From Benincasa hispida (lineage: Eukaryota > Streptophyta > Magnoliopsida > Cucurbitales > Cucurbitaceae), in NCBI RefSeq assembly GCF_009727055.1, contig NC_052350.1:43543457-43607456 (forward strand): DNA of 64,000 nucleotides. The letters are read 5' to 3'. Of the stretch, positions 58,099 to 64,000 are shown in pieces (within the stretch, counting starts at the first letter, position 1; each line of letters starts with the position of its first letter). Both the position numbers and the translations under genes were made by a program. The notes under the pieces were generated by a model. The model made no database searches. It was not told the origin of the DNA and was given only the letters and a program-made list of their open reading frames with translations.

Positions 58099-58998
58099 TG
58101 TAAGGATGAAGAAGAAAGGGTAAGTAAATGATCGTTGAGAGGCAAAGGCTAAACGATCGTTGAGGGAAAGGCTAGATGATCGTGGAGAGAAAAGCTAGAC
58201 GATCGTGGTCAAATACCTAGACGATCGTTGAGAAAATAGTGAATGATAGGACAGACGTCTACACGATAAGGAAAAGCGTGTAGACGATGGGTGGAAGACT
58301 GCACGATTAGGTTGATCGTGTAGGTGACAGAAAGTAGACGATTGAAAGTAGACGATTGGGTTGAAGTGTCCACGAAGGAGAGTACACGATAGGACTTGAA
58401 CGATAGAGGAAAGTTACTACATGATTGGTAGAGAGCATAAACGACAAAAGAAATTTGAGTAACACGATCGACCTTCACGACTGATAACGATCGTCGTGTA
58501 GCGATATTTATTTGCATAATAATGCCACATGGCAGAATGTAAATGGTTTACAATAACAACCATGAAAGAGAAATTACGTATTAGTGGAACATGAAGCAGA
58601 GGAAGAAAAATGCAAAAAAAAGAATGAAATCTGTTATATTTCTTCATTGACAATGCACTCATTTATCAATACAGAAGCAGAAGTTTAGACAACAAAAGCT
58701 TTCAAGCTCTCTCTAATGACAGTCTGCTCTTGAAAAGGAAAAACCACATGCAAAGAGAAAAGAAGAAGACACAAGTGGTTACGTGGTTTAGTACTAAAAG
58801 ACCTACATCTATGGAAAGGAGCTCGATCTCGAAAAATATTCAAAGATAATTACAATCTCTCTTTTCTAAAATGGCTCTCTCTCTTGTATCTCTAAATCTT
58901 CTATATATATATATATATAGGATGATTTAGTTACAGTAGTTAAAGAGATTTTATTTAGATTTGTTTTTAGTGTTAGTTTCAATTTTTACAATGTGAGT
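58099..58998 (-). repeat. 5' LTR of copia F, right end approximate
   Basis: Begins (plus) TGTAAGGATG next to the PBS. 58140-58510 is an ACGAT/ATCGT-rich block. 58770-58810 has TTACGTGGTTTAGTACTAAA followed by CCTACATCTATGG, equivalent to the ACGTGGTTC...CCTACGTCCACGG segment widespread in copia LTRs. A (TA)n run at 58901-58919 could serve as TATA. The outer end is not defined; the partner LTR is missing. Confidence 0.7.
58140..58510. repeat. ACGAT-motif cluster in copia F LTR
   Basis: I count 12 ACGAT on the plus strand in about 370 bp, mostly as TA(G/C)ACGAT, several extended to the palindrome ACGATCGT or CGATCG. Spacing is irregular, so it is a motif cluster, not a strict tandem repeat. 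Confidence 0.8.
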
Positions 58999-58999
58999 G

Positions 59000-59340
59000 G
59001 AGCAACAGAACATAAATCAAAAGGTCCGATTAAAGTTTAATTAATCATTTCCATACCTTCAATTCTAGATTTCCTTTATTCATTTCAAAAGCTTGATAAT
59101 AATATTTTAATATTTTTATTTTATTTTATGTTTTTCACTTTTAGATGCTAACAAAATCTAATTTTTTAGGTTAAATTATAAAAAATCCTTCTAATTTGAA
59201 GAAAGTTAGAATTTAATCCCTATTTATAAATCATGAGGACTAAATTCTAACTTTCTCTTAACTATAGGGACCAATTTTACAATTTGAAATTTTTTATTTT
59301 TAAATATTTTATCCTTTTAGATATTTCATCTTTTTAATTT
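59000..59340. other. AT-rich spacer
   Basis: No gene or element boundary identified. TTCTAACTTTCT and AGAAAGTTAGAATTTA form a loose inverted pair at about 59200-59260. Confidence 0.45.
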
Positions 59341-59639
59341 TCATGTGATTTTGTTGAGGTTGGTGGTTCTTAAGCCCAGTGAATGACCGAGAAAACATAG
59401 TAAATTCTCATGCATAATTTCAGAAAATAGTTTTATCTGAAATATAAACTTTTGCAGCATAAATAATTTCCAAGCGTAATGTATATAAAACTGTTTTAAA
59501 CATAAAACAGTAAAATCATTTCTCAAATCAAAGTACTGTATATCTGGTAAAATAATCCCAACACTAACTACTAGTCTAGAGAGAACCCTTTTGCTCAATC
59601 TCTGACTTTATTCACCTGTGGCCACACTAAGTACCTTCA

Positions 59640-59840
59640 CACATTTGGTACTACTGCTCAGATACTTTATCCTTGTACTTCAGTATCGAGCTACTAGGAT
59701 ACCTTCTCCAACGTACTTCAGTATCCCATTGGCTTGGTACCTTCTCAAACGTACTTCAGTAGTAATAGATACCTTCTCCTTGTACTTCAGTATCTAGTTG
59801 GGTGGATGCCTTCTCTTTGTACTTTGGCATCGCATTTTAC
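59640..59840. repeat. Short repeat cassette in LTR T4
   Basis: About five imperfect copies of GATACCTTCTCC(T/A)(T/A)(G/C)GTACTTCAG. It occupies the place taken by CCGACCGAAG repeats in T2 and GATGGTCAG repeats in T3. Confidence 0.75.
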
Positions 59841-60954
59841 CAAAACTATTTATAAACAACTTTTCTCTTTAAAGCATGTACAGTATAATACATATACAAC
59901 ATGGCTTTAAAGATGATAATGCATGCTGGATAAAATCAACATATGTAAATAGTTTTTCAACAATATGCATGCGTTCAAATCACAATTCAAACTTGCTTGG
60001 AAACCACTTTATAAAACTAGTAGGCATGAGAATTATTTTCGCAAACATGCTTTCTGTAAAATGTTTGTAATCAAAACAGTTTAAAAAATTTTTAGTTCGA
60101 AAACATTTTAGCCACTCACCTTGAACTCTTAAGAACTTTTCACTCTAGTAGTTTCTTGGGTCCCTTTTTCACCCCTAGAATCCAGATTCAATTTACAACT
60201 TAGATTACTTATAGTTACGAACCTTATTTAAAAATACTTCCTTCTACAAACTTATTCTAAGATGTCTTAGGAATCTTACCCTAAACTTTCAGCTCATAAT
60301 TCCTCGTGGTTTGGGCGGAATCTAAAAATATTCAAGACTGGCTCAGACTGATCCGACAGTCTGACCCTTCTGCCTTCTTCTCAACCTCCAGCCCAGTTCC
60401 TTTAAGCCTTTTCCTCCGGCACCCCTACTCTGAAAACTAGACTTCCAGAGCTTTCAGATGGCTTTAGAATCACTCCAAACGCACGAGTATATTGGAAGAT
60501 CTTCTCATCCAAAATTGACACATTCCTCTGAACCCTCACTGCTCTCTACTTTCTCTAAGAAATTTATGATTTTTGTGTGATTTGAAAATGAAATCCCAAC
60601 TCCATATTTATAGGCATTCAAATTGCTCGTGGGATTGACAGCACCTACTTGGCTACATCGCCAAATGTTTAATCCTCCCTTTATCAACGTAAGCTGACTT
60701 CATCTTGGTTCAATGTGTTCTTCCCAAACGCATCCAACACAATTTCTTAGGTTTAAGAATTTCTCTTAATCAGACACCTAGATTTTAATTGACATTTGCC
60801 CTTACGTCTTCAAGCTTTGTTTGTATTCAAATTAGGGTTTACATGCATAATCCACCCCAACGCGTCTAAATACATTGCCCAGAAGCTTGCTCAGCCGTTC
60901 AATGCATAGGCGAGGCGTGGGCTTGACGTTCGAATCGAACAAAGCAAGGCTAGC

Positions 60955-61320
60955 ATAGGTGCTCTCGCTCTTTTCGTTCTCGGCAGTTCGCTCTTTCCCA
61001 CTTTCCGCTAGTCTCGCTCTTCTCCAGCAATCTCGCTGGTCTTGCTCTCTCCAATCTCACTCTCCTTCTCGCTCTCTCCAGCTTTAACTTTTCTCTCCAC
61101 TCTCGCTCTCTCCAGCTTTCTCGCTGGTCTCGCTCTCTCCATCTTCTATCCAATATCGCCTCTCTCCCATCTTCTATCCAATATCGCTCTCTCCCATTTC
61201 CTCTTCCAATCTCGCTCTCTCCCATTTCCTCTCCAATCTCGCTGGTCTCAATCTCAATGATCTCGCTCTCAACGATCTCGTTGATCTCACTCTCAACCAT
61301 CTCGCTCTTAGCTACTGCGA
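60955..61320. repeat. CTCGCTCTCTCC repeats in LTR T4 U3
   Basis: Irregular repeats of CTCGCTCTCTCCAnnTT; the counterpart in T2 is 23405-23650. On the minus strand they create false Glu/Arg/Ser-rich frames. Confidence 0.85.
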
Positions 61321-61662
61321 ACGTTGTTCTCCGTACACGTTTGCTCACCATTTTGATGATACCTTTACACGGATTTTCCAAATTTTTCCAAAGTAATTTC
61401 CCATATTTTTCGCATTTCACATAAATTTCATTTTTTTCTCAGTCCTTTAGCCATAACGCATTTCACATAACTTCTCTATACTTAGCCGAAATTTCACAAA
61501 CTCAATTTCCATATTTTTCTTTTCAAATCCCCATCCCTTCTTCACCATTTCATACTAACTTTCTCATCAACCTACTCAACTTATTTATACAAATTTAAAT
61601 AGAGACACACAATTAAGTGGAAAATTAAGACAATTTAAATAAGAAAACACACTTAAGTGTAA

Positions 61663-62290
61663 AATTGGGATTCAAGGTTCACAGTTTTACTATACCTTGC
61701 TCCATTGGAGGACTGTACATCACGCAAGCATTGTGTGACCTTGGAGCCAGCATCAACTTCATGCCTCTGTCAGTTTTTAAGCAGCTGAATGGGGGGCAAC
61801 TTGCACCCACGACCATGACTCTCCAACAACAAATAGATCTCTGGTGCATCCAGAGGGGAAGGTGAAGGATGTACTGGTTACAATAGATAAATTTATATTA
61901 CCATCCGACTTTATCATCTTAGATTACGAAGCCGACAAGGATGTGCCCATCATCCTGGGGCGGCCATTTTTATCAACAGGTCATGCTCAGATTGATGTGC
62001 ACAAATGAGAGATTACCTTGAGCATGAATGGATAGAAGCTCAAGTTCGACATCATCTGTGCCATGAAGTATCCTGACGAAGAAGACCTGAATGAATCTGA
62101 CGACGACCAGAGTTTGAATGAAGAAGAAAAGCCTAACGATGAAAACGAAGATGAGGATGCGAGTGCATCCATTGTTGCATGTAATGCAATCATAAAAAAA
62201 CAAACAAGGAAGATGAGATGATCGAAACCTAAGAAGAATAGCCAACAGTAAAAGAAGAAAGAAAAACAATGAAGCCGTCCTTAAAACAAT
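61663..62290 (+). pseudogene. Gypsy protease
   Basis: FTIPCSIGGLYITQALCDLG then ASINFMPLSVFKQL gives the retroviral-type aspartic site D-L-G-A of this lineage. A frameshift at about 61850 leads to HPEGKVKDVLVTIDKFILPS and DFIILDYEADKDVPIILGRP, FLSTGHAQIDVHK-stop (a Gly codon became TGA). A Glu/Asp-rich linker follows to about 62230. Confidence 0.88.
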
Positions 62291-62295
62291 CACCA

Positions 62296-63420
62296 ATAAT
62301 AGAGCTAAAGACCCTACCTAACCACCTAAAGTATGCATTTCTGGGGCAAAATGAAAAGCTACCGGTAATTATTTCCTCTGAACTTAATGAAGATCAAGAG
62401 AATGCATTGATGAGCATTCTGAGAAAATATGTGCGAGCAATTGGCTGAACGCTCGCAGACATTCGAGGAATTAGCCCTGCATACTGTATGCATAAAATTC
62501 GTCTCGAAGAAAACCATAAAGGATCGATCGAACATCAGTGCAGACTCAACCCTGCAATGAAAGAGGTCGTTAAGAAGGAGATAATCAAGTGGTTAGATGC
62601 GGGCATCATTTATTTGATTGCAGATAGCACGTGGGTCAGCCCTGTGCAGTGCATGCCGAAAAAAGGTAGGATGACGGTAGTCCCCAATGCAAATAATGAG
62701 CTGATATCGCAAAGAACCGTCACTAGATGGCATATTTTCATGAACTATCGCAAGCTGAATGCGACAACAAAGAAAGAGCATTTCTCTTTACCTTTCATTG
62801 ACCAAATGTTGGATCGGCTAGCTGGAAATGACTTCTACTGCTTTCTGGATGGGTATGCCAGTTATAATCAAATCATGATTGCTCCCGATGATCAGAAAAA
62901 GACCACATTCACCTGTCTATATGGAACTTTTGCTTTTTGCCGCATGTCGTTCGACCTCTGCAATACGCCGAGCACTTTCCAAAGGTGCATGATGGCCATC
63001 TTTTCAGCATATCTTAAACACTCTATTGAAATAATCATGGATGACTTCTCTGTATATGGGCACACATACGAAGTCTGTCTTGCCAACCTGGAGAAGATAT
63101 TGAAAAGATGTGAGGAGACGAATCTCATACTGAACTAGGAGAAATGCCATTTTATGGTGAAGGAGGGCATTGTGCTAGGACATAAGGTATCTCGGGACGG
63201 GTTGGAGGTGGACAAGGCAAAACTTGAAGCAATTGAAAAACTCCCACCTCCAACAAGTGTAAAGGTTGTAAGAAGTTTCTTGGGGCATGCCGGATTTTAC
63301 AGACGTTTTGTCAAGGACTTTTCAAAAATAGCACGACCGCTGAGTGCGTTGATGGAGGCTGACAGAAAATTTGACTTTGACGACAATTGCCTCAACACAT
63401 TTAGGATTTTGAAGATGCAT
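62296..63420 (+). pseudogene. Gypsy reverse transcriptase
   Basis: Opening ELKTLPNHLKYAFLGQNEKL, then a clean 216-codon frame (62488-63138): KEIIKWLDAGIIYLIADSTW, MNYRKLNATTKKEHFSLPFI, DQMLDRLAGNDFYCFLDGYA, TTFTCLYGTFAFCRM. The catalytic box is IIMDDFSVYG (MDD at 63037-63045), intact. A TAG replaces Trp in LNWEKCHF at 63136. It continues as LGHKVSRDGLEVDKAKLEAI, SFLGHAGFYRRFVKDFS to a 1-base frameshift at about 63415. Confidence 0.94.
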
Positions 63421-63885
63421 TGACGACCGTGCCCGTGTTAATTGCTCCAGTTTGGACACTTCCCTTTGAATTAATGTGCGATGCGAGTAGGTATGCGATG
63501 GGAGCAGTACTGGCACAGAAGAGAAAAACAACATTACATCTAATCACATACACGAGTAAAACTTTGAATCCTGCTCAAACTAACTACACCACCACAGAAA
63601 AAGAGTTGCTTGCGGTAATTTTTACATTGGAGAAATTTAGAGCATATTTGCTGGGAACAAAAGTACTCATCTACACTGCCACTTAACGATAAAATATTTG
63701 ATGAAAAAGAAGGACGCGAAGCCGAGGTTGATCAGATGGGTTCTCCTCCTCCAGGAATTTGATATAGAAATAATTGATCGCAAGGAGACGGAGAACCAAG
63801 TTGTGGATCACTTATCCAGGTTGGAAAATCTGGAGGTTGGCCGCAATCAGTCAGAGGTGAGTGCGGTGTTCCCAGACGAGTAGCT
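63420..63885 (+). pseudogene. Gypsy RNase H
   Basis: TTVPVLIAPVWTLPFELMCD, ASRYAMGAVLAQKRKTTLHL (DAS motif), TNYTTTEKELLAVIFTLEKF (Glu of TEKE), [17 protein letters not shown] with a frameshift where YTDHAALKYL is expected. Then [20 protein letters not shown] and [14 protein letters not shown], ending in a stop. Confidence 0.93.
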
Positions 63886-64000
63886 ATTTCACATTGAATA
63901 ATTGCCATGATACGCAGACGTGGTGAATTATCTGGTTTGCGAGCAATTCCCCGAATATTACACCACAGCTAAAGTATTACAAAGCGGATACTATTGGCCA
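63886..64000 (+). pseudogene. Gypsy RNase H/integrase junction, deleted, runs off the window
   Basis: YADVVNYLVCEQFPEYYTTA, KVLQSGYYWP. In the family about 70-80 residues, including the integrase HHCC zinc region, separate the NYLV and TTAKVLQ motifs; here they are nearly adjacent, so the zinc module is deleted. Confidence 0.75.

Larger units (their letters stand above)
59341..61683 (-). mobile_element. LTR T4 (Tekay/Del-like gypsy), left end uncertain
   Basis: Minus-strand start TGTGAACCTTGAATCCCAAT at 61683 parallels T3 (TGTGAAACTCGGATC). TATAAATA (minus) at 60605-60612. 60120-60800 is closely similar to T2 22560-23210, for example CAAGACTGGCTCAG and CCAAACGCATCCAACACAAT. U3 has CTCGCTCTCTCC repeats (60955-61320). 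The conserved GGGGTGTGACA end is not found on the left, so the 3' end is truncated or diverged; no TSD matching GTTTT is established. Confidence 0.75.
61684..64000 (+). mobile_element. Athila/Tat-like gypsy pol fragment, both ends missing
   Basis: Ty3/gypsy order protease, RT, RNase H, then the approach to integrase. Gag is absent because LTR T4 abuts the protease. Lineage from the DLGASINFMP protease and the WVSPVQCMPKKGRMTVVPN RT opening, both typical of Athila/Tat. The pol continues beyond the window, after a deletion near 63930. Confidence 0.85.

Overview
Plant nuclear DNA, almost certainly from a dicot and probably a cucurbit. That host guess is inference: the copia gag and integrase wording resembles what I remember of melon and cucumber gag/pol proteins. 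I find no convincing host gene, tRNA, rRNA or CRISPR array. The window is a graveyard of nested LTR retrotransposons with a few TIR/MITE-type elements and AT-rich spacer. Every retroelement reading frame is broken.

Layout. 1-2280: minus-strand copia fragment G (integrase, protease, gag, PBS, short LTR). 2281-6390: AT-rich spacer. 6391-9498: TIR element split by a solo LTR (7804-9469). 9511-9906: 76-bp tandem array. About 10027-47887: one giant nest. Its shell is plus-strand copia E, whose 1.9-kb 5' LTR (10027-43154) was hit by solo LTR T1 (10277-12819), copia A (12897-33707) and solo LTR T3 (33952-41793). A was hit by a solo copia LTR in its own 5' LTR (13578-15547) and by another in gag (17866-28141). 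That second LTR was hit by copia D (19682-28069), and D's reverse transcriptase by solo LTR T2 (21446-24038) and a 278-bp organelle-like fragment (24060-24337). T3 was hit by a gag-only copia (34499 to about 39550). E's gag, protease and integrase resume at 45300-47887. 48248-50273: A-type LTR carrying a MITE. 50274-53720: spacer, a copia scrap and LTR-like DNA. 53721-55568: solo LTR. 55600 to about 59000: minus-strand copia F. About 59340-61683: T-type LTR T4. 61684-64000: plus-strand Athila/Tat-like gypsy pol, cut by the window end.

Most boundaries rest on TG...CA ends plus 5-bp target-site duplications (TSDs) read directly: TCTTA, TTTCT, CTTCT, ATTCA, GCCTA, TACTT, TACCA, GGTTG. They give a relative order E > A > gag-inserted LTR > D > T2/organelle fragment, five levels deep. 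Nothing here acts as a pathway; the frames are what remains of capsid (gag), protease, integrase and RT/RNase H. The most interesting signals are in LTR regulatory regions: ACGAT-motif clusters shared by unrelated LTR families, variable repeat cassettes at a fixed place in T-type LTRs, a 23-bp repeat array in D's U3, and a conserved 28-nt hairpin at one LTR terminus.
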